Source: Solanum dulcamara (taxonomy: Eukaryota > Streptophyta > Magnoliopsida > Solanales > Solanaceae). Taken from it: a stretch of 64,000 bases of DNA. Both the position numbers and the translations under genes were made by a program. The DNA is taken from contig NC_077238.1 in the NCBI RefSeq assembly GCF_947179165.1, positions 35,340,793 through 35,404,792 of the forward strand, read 5' to 3'. Every line of letters starts with the position of its first letter. Position 1 is the first letter of the stretch. A model generated the notes under the pieces. That model searched no databases. It saw nothing but the letters and a program-made list of their open reading frames with translations, and was not told the origin of the DNA. This document shows positions 49,975-59,760 of this stretch, one piece after another.

Positions 49975-50290
49975 CAACAACAACAACAACAACAACAACC
50001 CAGTGAAATTCCACAACGTGGGGTCTTGGAGGGTAAAGTGTACGCAAACCTGACTCCTACCAAGGTAGGACGGCTGTTTCCGAAAGACTCTCGGTTCAGT
50101 AAAATCATAAAAAAAAGTCAGATAAGGATAAGAAGTTCAAAGCGATATGACAAAACAAATAATGAAAGCAACCCAGATAAAATAGAGCAATCAAAGTACA
50201 TAAAGTAATAGATAATAACAGAAATCAGACCACAAGAAATTATAATGCGCTAATACGACTGCTAAAAAGGAAGAATAACGAGACTATGAA

Positions 50291-51500
50291 CTAGCCTTCT
50301 ACCCTAATGTGGGTCCTCCACACCCTCTTATCTAAGGTCATGTCCTCGGTAAGTTGTAACTGTGCCATGCCCTGTCTAATCACCTCTCCCCAATATTTCT
50401 TCGGCCTACCCCTACCTTTTCTGAAACTATCCATGGCCAACCTCTCACACCTCCGCACTGGGGCATCTATGTCTCTCCTCTTCACGTGCTCAAACCATCT
50501 CCGTTGCATTTTCCGCATCTTGTCTTCCACCGAGGCCACTCCTATCTTGTCCCGAATAGCCCCATTTCTAATCTTGTCGCTTTTAGTATGCCCACACATC
50601 CATCTCAACATTCTCATTTCAGCAACTTTCATCTTTTGAACGTGAGATACCTTAATTGGCCAACACTCTGCCCCATATAACATAGCCGGTCTAACCACCA
50701 CTTTGTAGAAATTGCCCTTAAGTTATGGTGGCACCTTCTTGTCACATAGCACACTGGAAGCGAGCCTCCATTTCATCCACCCTGCCCTAATATGATGTGT
50801 GACATCATCGTCAATCTCCCCGCTGCCTTACATAATTGACCCAAGGTACTTGAAATTACTTTTCTTTAGGATGGCCTGGTCATCAAGCCTAACTTACGCG
50901 CCAACCTCCTGAGGTGTCTCACTGAACTTGCACTCTAAGTACTCTATTTTGGTCCTACTCAGCTTAAACCCTTTAGACTCCAAGGTCTGTCTCCAATCCT
51001 CCAGTTAGCGTTAACTCCGCTATGAGTCTCATCGATCAAGACTATGTCGTCTGCGAAAAGCATACACCACGGCACCTCACCTTGAATTTGTCGCGTCAAT
51101 CCATCCATCACCAAGACAAATAAAAATGGACTAAGAGCTGATTCTTGATGCAACCCCATCACAGCTGGAAAGTGTTCTGAGTCGTCTCCGACTGTCCTTA
51201 CCCTGGTTTTGGCACCCTCATACATGTCCTTGATCACCTTAATGAATGCCACAGGTACACCTTTAGCCTCCAAACATCTCCATAGTATCTCTCGTGGCAC
51301 TTTATCGTAGGCCTTTTCTAGGTCGATGAATACCATATGCAAGTCCCTCTTCTTCTTCCTATACCGCTCCACCAGTCTCCTCATAAGATGGATGACTTCT
51401 GTAGTTGAGCGTTCCGGCATAAATTTGAACTGGTTCTCTGAAATAGACACGCCTCTCCTTACCCTCATCTCCACCACTCTTTCCCACACTTTCATAGTAT
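50291..51500 (-). pseudogene. RTE LINE reverse transcriptase and C-terminal domain
   Basis: The 178-codon frame 50959-51495 contains [35 protein letters not shown] (RT motif A with its Asp), [21 protein letters not shown] (motif B; the usual G..QGS is QES here) and [14 protein letters not shown] (motif C, FADD). The 136-codon frame 50291-50701 carries [28 protein letters not shown] and a basic stretch ([11 protein letters not shown]), the conserved C-terminal part of RTE proteins. Frameshifts and stops separate them (50702-50958), so it is not functional as read. Confidence 0.88.
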
Positions 51501-51814
51501 GACTTAGAAGCTTGATACCTCTGTAATTGTTGCAACTCTAGATATCCCCCTTATTTTTGTATAGAGGGATCATTATGCTCGACCTCCATTCTTTGGGCAT
51601 CGTTGTCGTCTTAAAGATTACATTAAATAACCTAATCAGCCACTCCAAACCTACCGAGCTCGCGCTCTTCCAAAACCACTGATTTCGCCTCCTTCCTCAC
51701 TATCTTATAAAGTTCTCCATTCGTCCGCTTCTCCACCTCATCCTTGCTTTCTATCAACTTCGCATATGCCATCTTCTTTGCTTCCACCTTCCCTTGCACT
51801 TCTCCATTCCACCA

Positions 51815-52879
51815 CTAGTCCCCTCGATGCCGACTACGGCTATCTGTCGAGACTCCCAACACTTCCCTTGCTACAACCCTAATACAACTAGCCGTCCTAT
51901 CCCACATACTGTTTGCATCCCCGCTACTATCCCAGGCCCCCATATCCTTCAATTTCTCTCCCATCTCCAAGGCACTAGCCGTGGTCAAACTCCCCCATTT
52001 GATCTTAGGCCGATCATCCCCGACCCTCCTCTTTCTCGTCATCTTGATCCCTGAATCCATCACCAAGAGCTTATGTCGGGTTGTAAGGTTGTCGATTGGA
52101 ATGACCTTACAGTCTTTGCACAGACCTTTATCATCCTTCCTAAAGAGTAAATAATCTATCTGAGTCTTATTCACCGGACTACGGAAGGTTACCAAGTGGT
52201 CCTCCTTCTTTGAAAAACTCAAATTAGTTATCATCAACCCGAAAGCTCTTGCGAAATCCAAAAGTGAAACTCCTCCATTTCTATCCCCGAAGCCAAAGCC
52301 TCCATGCACATCATCATACCCTCTCGAAGTAGACCCAATGTGCCCATTGAAATCCCCTCCTACGAAAAGCTTCTCAGTAGGCGGTATGCCTCCTACTAAC
52401 TCATCCAAATCCTCCCAAAAGCGCCTCTTATCCTCCTCGCTTAAGCCCGCTTGCGGCGCATAAGCACTAATAATGTTTAACGTGATCCCTTCAACGACCA
52501 CCTTAATCGACATCATCCTATCAGTGACTCTCCTAACCTCCACCACTTGGTCCCTTAAATCACCGTCTACTAAAATGTCTATCCCATTCCTATACTTCGA
52601 TCTACCAGAGAACCAAAGCTTAGACCCGTCTACCTCCTTAGCTTTAGAGCCTACCTATTTGGTCTCTTGGACACAAACTATATTAATCTTCCTATCCTTT
52701 AGAATTTTAACTAGCTCTATGGATTTTCCCGTTAACGTCCCAATGTTCCAAGAACCTACTCTCGGTCTAGACGCTCCTTTAACCCACTTACCCCTCCTTA
52801 CCCTCGGCCCTGTCCCCATCCTCATCCCCGTACCCGAGCGAGAACATGACCCTAGTCTACCATCACTACTCAAAGCCAC
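51815..52879 (-). pseudogene. RTE LINE apurinic-type endonuclease domain
   Basis: Frame 52655-52879 holds the N-terminus: RVGSWNIGTLTGKSIELV and the catalytic Glu of VCVQETK. After a break, the 243-codon frame 51815-52546 continues with IISAYAPQ, FVGGDFNGHIG (catalytic Asp/Asn), GVSLLDFARAFGL, LVTFRSPVNKTQIDYLLFR and TTRHKLLVMD, the last containing the catalytic His. This is the AP-endonuclease fold that nicks target DNA. Linker sequence follows down to 51500 with stops. Confidence 0.88.
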
Positions 52880-53650
52880 GAAAATGCGTATGAACTAATA
52901 AATTATTCAAATAAATTATTCAAAGGTCTAAAGTCGGCAAAATGTAACTACAAGTGCATGAACAAAGAATTGATATGGAAAAGATAAAAGATATGGAAAC
53001 TGGAGTTAACTCCAGTCGAAATTGAACTTGATTGCCGCCACAAATGAGTTCCTTGGTGTGGACCGATCTGACCAGCCGTGTTTCCAGCCAAGCAGTAGCG
53101 AACAAAATCCGATGATAGCCTGTCGATTCTTAACCTTCGCAGAGTGTTCGATGGTCGATGTCGTCAGAAGTATTTACCGTTATGTTGATGTTATGTTACA
53201 GGAAATTGTTACAGGGAAATGATTAAGGAAAAGAAAGTGACACCAAATGAAATTAAAAAACAAATGAAGGAACTCAAAGCAATCAAGAACCAAATGGGCA
53301 AACTTTCACAATCCTAAACTGCAATAAATGAAATACCCAAATCAATATTGATCCAAAACTCCTCCGAAATGCAGCACTGGAGCAAAAAAACCCAGTCAAA
53401 CCATGAGATGAAACTTCAAGATCACTTCGACCCAAATTCGTTTACCTCGTATAGATAGCTTCTAGCCACTAAACTCAGCAAAAACAAAAAGCAAAAAAAA
53501 AAGCAACAAAAAAAGCAAAAAGTCAAAAAGGGTCAAGAACAGATCCAGAATAGAAGAGAGAAAACCCTTATCCCCAATTCGTTTCTGAGCTAAGGAGCAG
53601 CAAAAGCTAATGGTGGGGAGCTCCAAGTGGCGTCTGGTGGTGGTGTAGAG

Positions 53651-53811
53651 ATCGTATGGCCACCCAAAATCATCCTGACGTACGAATCGAAGGAATGGTA
53701 ATCAAATTTTTCCAACAACTATATTCTAGGATCTCTAGAATCTTTTGAGAAATTATAATTTTAAAGCTAATTAATAAATAAGCTGATATTAGCTAGGCAT
53801 GCATTCATGAC
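53651..53811 (+). other. Intronic spacer between LINE and hAT element
   Basis: AT-rich sequence without coding signal, ending in the TTCATGAC target duplication. Possibly intron 3 sequence of ferrochelatase. Confidence 0.45.
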
Positions 53812-54931
53812 CAGTGTTTTGAGAAGCGAGAAGTGGAAAAAAGCGACAGGGGCTCGCTTAACAGAAGCGCGAAGCGTGAAGCGAAGCGCATGCTTTTTTC
53901 AGAAAAAGCGCTATTTAGTATAAAAATATAAAATATAAAATATGCATAGATAATAAAATATGCCCCATTGGCATATTCACTTCAACTTCATCATCCATTT
54001 CATCATCATCAATAAGATTAACCATGGATGCTTCAGGATTCATTTGAGTTTTAAATTCATTTTTTTTCATAAAATACTCTTTTATTTCTTCCTTCACACT
54101 ATTCGAGATCTTTGGACACACTTTAACATCTTATAACCACCAATAAGATGCTTCTTGTGACGAAATATTCCGCCATTATATGTCATATCACAAAAACACA
54201 TTTGATTTTTGTGTTACTTCCCATGGCAATTCCATATGCTCAAGTTGGATTCTTTTTTTGTGCCATTAAGAAAATACAACTTACTACAAAGAAAAAATAG
54301 AATAATAATTCAGTCACACAAGCCAAATTGTCAAAACAATAACAGAGCAGCTGCAGCAAAATTAAAAGAGCAACTGCAGCAAAATTAAAAAAATAAATAA
54401 TAAAGCAGCCAGACTATGTGGAAAAAAAATAGAGCATATGCTTTATCTTCAAAAAAAATGGCCAAACTGCTGAATAAAACTTGAAAAAAATAATTCTTCG
54501 CAGACGGCAGTTGCGCAGAAATAGAAAAAGAAGAAGAGAAGAAGAGATGAAGAGAAGAACATCGCAGCAGTTGCGCAGACGGCAGAACTGCTGAATGGAA
54601 ATAAAAATAGAAATAGAAAGAGAAGAAGAGAAGAAGAGAAGAAGAGAAGAAGAAAAACTAACCTGGTTGAATTGTCGAAGTTGAAGAAGAAGTCGCAGCA
54701 GCTTGGAACAATTAATTATAAGTTTTACAGATTTTTTTTTTTTTAAAAAAACCTAGTGCCGCTTTTTCAAAAAAGCTTCGCTTCTAGATGAAGCGTGCTT
54801 TTCGCTTCTCCCATTAAGCGCACGCTTTTTTGAAATTGCTTCGCTTCACGGTGTTGAAGCGTTAGTGCCTCGCCTCGCTTCGCTTCGCTTCACGCTTAAA
54901 GCGAGCGCTTCGGCGCTTTTTCACAACACTG
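53812..54931 (-). mobile_element. Internally deleted hAT-type DNA transposon
   Basis: 1120 bp with ends CAGTGTTTTGAGAAGCGAG...GGCGCTTTTTCACAACACTG and a perfect 8-bp target duplication TTCATGAC (53804-53811 and 54932-54939). Eight-base duplications with CA-starting inverted ends define hAT elements. Both subterminal regions are crowded with AAGCG/CGCTT words, as expected for transposase binding. The interior keeps a broken BED finger on the minus strand and a GAA/GAG purine tract (about 54518-54655). The catalytic core is absent. Confidence 0.9.
53915..54240 (-). pseudogene. hAT transposase BED zinc-finger remnant
   Basis: On the minus strand near 54200-54140, with one-base frame slips, the translation gives a CVF-CDM-YNGGIFRHKKHLIGGY pattern: C..C then H...H as in BED fingers of plant hAT transposases, with the 'GGI.R.K.HL.G' signature. 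It is followed in the frame 53915-54121 by VCPKISNSVKEEIKEYF... and an acidic stretch (DDDEMDDEVE), the usual linker. The dimerisation and DDE domains are missing. Confidence 0.7.
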
Positions 54932-54939
54932 TTCATGAC

Positions 54940-55460
54940 TGAGTGTAATCAACAACAACAAAAAATTATTACAATGTTCTTAAGTGAAGCTTACGGTGGT
55001 ACTAAGAAGTAAGACTGGTGGGGAAGTGGGAAAGGATGGTGGAGGCTAAGTTGCGGGAACTCTTCACTTTCGATGCTGCATCATGTCGGGTTCTCCAAAA
55101 ATACATTACTTTTGGAGAATCAGACAAACACCGGTTGACACTTTTGAAGAGTCCAAACAAGTTGAGGAGTGTGTGGCTGGGAGAAGTGGCTCGTATCTTC
55201 CGAAAAGGAATTAGGCTAGCTAACCTTATCTCCCTGTGTAATTGTCCCAAGTTGAAGCGAACCAAGTGGGAAAGCTTCTTAGGCCCCTCTTGTTTTTATT
55301 AAGATAGAGATGTTTGTCTAAATCTAAATACATATCTAATTATTAAGATGTTGTCTCTATTGGACATTTAAGCTATTCCTTTTATTTTTTTTAAAAAACA
55401 AATAGGCCAATAGGCATTGAGCCTATAGGTTGATATTATTAATATAATCAAAAATAAAAT
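54940..55460. repeat. Intronic spacer with a fold-back repeat
   Basis: At 55091-55119 TTCTCCAAAA and TTTTGGAGAA form a perfect 10-bp stem with a 9-base loop, flanked by 'gtcggg' and 'gagtcc' words. This resembles a short inverted-repeat element common in Solanaceae introns and UTRs (inference from general knowledge). The antiparallel frames over 55002-55302 are a by-product. From 55310 to 55460 there is only AT-rich DNA. Confidence 0.5.
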
Positions 55461-55795
55461 TGTTAGAGTGCGTAAAAAGTCCCACATTGGTTGGGGAATG
55501 GACTGTTGGTCTCCTTATATGGACTTGAGCAATTCTCCCCTCATGAGCTAGCTTTTGGGGTTGAGTTCGGTCTAGGTGCCATATTTTTACATGGTATCAG
55601 AGCTAGGTCTATCCCCGTTTGGGCTCTCGGTCCACACTCCAGTTGGGCCTAGGCATGAAGGGGGGTGTTAGAATAGGTAAAATGTCCCAAATTGGTTGAG
55701 AATGGACTGTTGGTCTCCTTATATGGACTTGGGAAATCCTCCCCTCCTGAGCTAGTTTTTGGGGTTGAGTTAGGCGTAGGTGCCATATCTTTACA
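55461..55795 (+). mobile_element. Complete TRIM (terminal-repeat retrotransposon in miniature)
   Basis: 335 bp in total: 5' LTR 55461-55591 (TGTTAGAGTGCG...TTTTTACA), primer-binding site TGGTATCAGAGC at 55592-55603 (perfect initiator-Met complement), a 51-bp interior, polypurine tract 'gaaggggg' ending at 55665, and 3' LTR 55666-55795 (TGTTAGAATAGG...CTTTACA). The flanks are a perfect 5-bp duplication AAAAT (55456-55460 and 55796-55800). It encodes nothing and must have been moved by another element's enzymes. The two LTRs differ at roughly 10-15% of positions by eye, so it is not very recent. Confidence 0.95.
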
Positions 55796-55886
55796 AAAAT
55801 CAAATGTACCTACATCATGTTCAAAATTGGAACTAGCTAAAAAATTAAAAGCTATTAAAAACAACTGAATCCTATCTTAAGTTCTA

Positions 55887-56237
55887 GAGTGTGTTCAATA
55901 TGAAGGGAAATGTTTTCTAGAAAAATAAGTTGGTTTTTTACTTATTTTCTTGTGTTCGGTATGTATAAGAAATATATTTCTAAAATCATTTATATATAAT
56001 CTAGACAAATACTATGAGAAGTGAGGGTGTGGGGTGGTGGAGATTAGGGCTACGGGGTGGGGGTGAGATGAGTAATGTTGGGGCGGGAGGGATGAGGACA
56101 CAATCAATGTGGAATACCACTGGTAGAACTTGTTTTCCCTACTTCTATTAAGGAAGTCATTTTCCTACTTATTTTTCTTGTGAAAATATTTTCCAAAATT
56201 TTTGACCTACCAAACATCAGAAATACCAAACACACCC
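55887..56237. mobile_element. Tourist-like MITE
   Basis: 351 bp with inverted ends GAGTGTGTTCAATAT / ATACCAAACACACCC, mirrored 'gaaa.tgttttc' and 'ttacttattttcttg' inner blocks, and a 3-bp flank CTA on both sides (55884-55886 and 56238-56240). Three-base TWA-like duplications with GGG/GAG-starting ends fit PIF/Harbinger MITEs; here the first base is C, so the superfamily is a best guess. Non-coding. Confidence 0.65.
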
Positions 56238-56822
56238 CTAATCCAAGCTATTGTTACTCTGGCTGCTGTATGTTGAAGTTTCCTGCTATGTCTGAGTTGT
56301 AGAAATAGAGTAATCCATCTCCACATATTCCATATCAGCTGGCACCTTCTGGCGGTAATCATATTCATCACTTGTCTATTATCTTCTTGGATCTGATACT
56401 GAGTGTTGGACACTGATGTTTGTCCATGTTTATTAGTTTTCTTCCGTGTTTTGGCAAGTCTGCAAAAGTAGAGAATTCCTATCTGCCAGTTCCTTCAAAT
56501 GCCAGATTAGCTAAATAATCAGCTAATACAATTCCTTCCCTGTATGTATGTTTTTTTTGTATTCTGCAATGCTGCATTAGAGCTCTAGTATCCTCAACTA
56601 TAATGATGATTTGCCACGGTATATCCCATGTTCCTTCCGTTTTTTTTTTAATCAGCAAAGTGTCTGTTTCCAGTGTGATTTGTGTATTCCATATGATACA
56701 CAGTATGCCAAAGCTTCCTTGATTGCCATTGTTTCTGCCTCTATGTTTTTTGTTTCATGTATTTCCTTTTTCTGTGCAAAAGCAAAGCTTCAGCAGTTTC
56801 TGACTCACCAAAGAATTATTCA
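56238..56822 (-). pseudogene. L1-type LINE C-terminal RNase H fragment, antisense
   Basis: On the minus strand from about 56800 to 56430, with stops and frameshifts, the reading gives EAETMAIKEALAYCVSYGIH, LETDTLLIKK, a W..I......VEDTRALMQ segment and REGIVLADYLANLAFEGTG. This is the order of the RNase H-like domain that ends many plant L1 ORF2 proteins (E, D and terminal Asp positions recognisable). It is followed by a 3'-tail-like region down to the MITE. No RT part remains; the fragment abuts copia sequence at about 56822. Confidence 0.7.
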
Positions 56823-58800
56823 TTAGACATCTTGTCAGCACACCCCTCAACAAAATGAGGAAGCAAAAGGAAGAATAAGCATCTCATTGAGACTGCTCGT
56901 ACCCTTCTCATTGAATCTCATGTTCCGCTGCATTTTTGGGGTGATGCAGTTCTCACGTTTGGCTATTTAATTAATTGGATGCCCTCATTTTCCATTCAGA
57001 ATCAAATTCCTTATTCAATATTGTTTCCTCAATCATCTCTATACTCTTCCCCCTTGTGTGTTTGGGAGCACATGTTTTGTTCATAACTTAGCCCCTAGGA
57101 AAGATAAATTAGCTCTCATGCTCTCAAATGTGTCTTTCTTGGTTATTCTAGGGTTCAAAAGGGGTATCATTGCTACTCACCCGATCTTCATCGGTACCTT
57201 ATGTCAGTTGATGTCACATTCTTTGAGCCTCGACCTTACTTTACATCTTTGTCTCATCATCTCGAGGTATTTGAGGTCTTACCGATACCAATTTTGAGGA
57301 ATCTATGGTAACTTCTACATATCCATCTACAGTGCCATCCGTCTTACCTATACCGATCTTTTGAGAAGCTACATTACTTCTACATCTCCATCCACAACAC
57401 TACCATTGCTGATTTATCATCATTGCCACGTTCAACATCAAGCCTAGATGTTCATGATTGCACTAGACCCCCTGGACCTACTGCCGACTTGTCTCCTCCT
57501 AATCAATCGATTGCACTTCAGAATGGTATATGGTCTACTCGTAATACTAACCCTTAGTATACCCTTTTAAGTTATCATCATATGTCATCATCCCATTATG
57601 CCTTTGTATCATCTTTATCCTTTCTCTCCATCCCTAAGTCTACGGGTGAAGTATTTTATCATCTAGGATGGTGACCAACTATGATTGATGAGACGTCTGC
57701 TTTATATGTGAGTGGTACGTGAGAGCTTGTTCCTTTTCTTTTAGGTAAATTTAGTGTTGGTTCTCGTTGGGTTTATGCAGTCAAAGTTGGTCCAGACATT
57801 CAAGTTAATCGACTCAAGGCTCGCCTTATTACCAAGGAGTATGCTCAGATATGTGGCTTGAGTACAGTGATACTTTCTCTCCCATGACTAAAATAACAAA
57901 TGTCTATCTGTTTTTATATCTATGTTTGTTGTTTCCCATTGACCTTTTTATCAATTGGAATTAACAATGGTTTTCTCCATGGTGACCTTGAGGAGGGGGT
58001 TTATATGGAGCAACCACCTAGTTTAGTTGCTCAGCAGGAGTCTAGCCTGATGTGTTGATTGCATCAGTCACTTTATGGTTTGAAACAATCTCCTCGAGCA
58101 TGGTTTGGGAACTTTATCATAGTAGTTCAAAAGTTTGGCATGACTTGTAGTGAGACTGATCACTCTGTGTTTTATAGGCGTTCTACTCTAAATCTACGTA
58201 TTTATTTGGTGGTCTGTGTTGACGATATCATTATTACCGGTAATGGTCAGGATGGTATCACTAATTTTAAGCAACATCTCTTTCAACATTTCCCGACCAA
58301 TTACCTCTTGAAACTGAAGTATTTTCTAGGTATTCAGTCCTGATCAGGTGTGGTTATTTCACAACACAAGTATGCCTTAGATATTTGAGGAAATGAATGA
58401 TAAGATGTAGATCCAGAAACTCCTATGGATCCAAATGCTAAACTCATACCAGGACAGTGGGAGCCACTCAGTGATCCAGGAAGACATAGACAGCTTGTTG
58501 GTAAGTTGATTTATCTCACAATACATTTCTTTTCCTGTGAGTGTTGTAGGTGAGTTTATGGATTCTTCCTGTGAGAGTCATTGGGATGGGGTTGTCTGCA
58601 TTCTGTGATATGTGAAATCAGCACCAGTTAAAGGACTACTATTTGAGGATCGGGGCCATGAGCAAATCGTTGGATATACAGACGCTGATTGGAAAGAGTG
58701 ACCTTCTGATAGACTTTCTACATTCAAATAGTGTTTTAGTAGAAGGTAATTTGGTGTTCTGGAAGAGGAAAAAACAAAGTGTGCAAAAGAGGCTAGGAAC
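56823..58800 (+). pseudogene. Ty1/copia pol remnant (integrase end, RT, RNase H)
   Basis: Integrase end at about 56823-57300 (IETARTLLIESHVPLHFWGDA, then CVFGSTCFVHNLAPRKDKLA). RT follows from about 57720 and is open at 58059-58343: SLYGLKQSPRAWF at residues 3-15 and VVCVDDIIITG (copia YVDD with Cys) near residue 52, then LKYFLGIQS. An RNase H trace, GYTDADW, lies at 58672 with FWKRKKQSVQK near 58765. No gag, protease or LTR is present; both ends are cut, at the L1 RNase H fragment on the left and at an L1 5' part on the right. Lineage is Tork/Retrofit-like by motif style only. Confidence 0.82.
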
Positions 58801-59760
58801 TTGTTTTTTCGATATGAATTTCAAAGATGGTGAACCAAGGTCTAGTGGGAGAATTCTAATCAATGCTCATCAATGAGTGTTAGAATTATATCTTGGAATG
58901 TAAGGGGGTTGAATGGGGAGAGTAAAAGAGAGATTGTTAGGAAACTTTCTCAACTATGGGGGGGCATATTTATATGTATTAGTGGAGACCAAAATAAATG
59001 GCTCTTTAGATTGCTTATTACAAAGTATATGGAACAACAGATGGGTGGGGCAGATTCATAAAGAAGCACATGGGAGCAGTGGGGGTATACTAATTCTCTG
59101 GGATAAAAGAGTTTGGAATGGTGAATTGGTGGGTTTGGGAAGTCAGTGTATCACTGACAAATTCACTGGTGTTAATGACAGTTTAAGTTGGCATCTGAGT
59201 GCAGTATATGCAAACTACAATAGAGTGGTCAGGAGAACATTGTGGCAAGATTTGATAGACATAAGAAACAATTTCAATGGGCCTTGAGTTGTTTGTGGGG
59301 ACCTAAATATCACTAGGTTTCCATATGAGACAACCAACTGTTCTTGATTAAGTGGAGCTATGACTGATTTTTCAGCTTGCATTGAAGAGCTGCAAATGGT
59401 AGATCCTCCTTTATTTGGAGGATCTTTTACCTAGAGAAGAGGAGCATGAGTATCCTTCTAAAATTGATATATACCTTCATTGTAGTAAATGGGGAAAGTT
59501 TTCACTCACATTAAGCAAACAAACCTTCCTAAACTAGCCTTAGATCACAACCCCATTCTCTTGACTTGTGGGAACTGGGAGGGGAAAAAGTCTTACTTTA
59601 AATTTGAGACTTGGTGGCTAGAAGTGGATGGGTTTAAGGACAAAGTGAAAGAATGGTGGGAGTCCTTCACTGTGAATGGTAGACCTAGTTTTGTACTTGC
59701 TGAGATGCTAAAAATGCTTAAAGCAAAGCTAAATGAGTGAAGCAAAGATAATAGGGGAAA
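58800..59760 (+). pseudogene. L1-type LINE ORF2 endonuclease
   Basis: The start at 58873 reads MSVRIISWNVRGLNGESKRE, then a one-base slip into frame 58913-59287 with LYVLVETKINGSL (catalytic Glu), GSSGGILILWDKRVW and WHLSAVYANYNRVVRR. Further pieces are VVCGDLNITRFP (Asp-Asn), SKIDIYLHCSKW and LALDHNPILLTCG (catalytic His, SDHxPI type). The domain order is complete but interrupted by frameshifts at about 58990, 59285 and 59450. It is the amino-terminal half of a plant L1 ORF2; ORF1 is absent upstream, where copia sequence ends. Confidence 0.85.

Larger units (their letters stand above)
49975..53650 (-). mobile_element. RTE-type LINE, antisense to the ferrochelatase gene
   Basis: About 3.7 kb. 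On the minus strand it has a leader (53650-52880), an endonuclease (52879-51815), a reverse transcriptase (about 51700-50720), a C-terminal tail (50701-50291), then a 3' UTR ending in (TTG)n: on the plus strand 'acaacaacaacaac' at 49975-49999. Lack of LTRs, the single EN-RT polyprotein order and the TTG-repeat tail are typical of plant RTE elements. The 5' end is approximate. I found no convincing target duplication. Confidence 0.85.

Noticed and set aside
50307..50680. Plus-strand open frames of 110 and 64 codons
   Set aside because: They lie opposite the conserved C-terminal RTE reading on the minus strand, have no domain, and are by-products of its base composition. The same applies to 51794-52054 and 52473-52898.
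55002..55302. Two overlapping antiparallel ORFs (87 and 94 codons) downstream of the hAT element
   Set aside because: They span a fold-back repeat, so both strands read open; no recognisable domain or start context.
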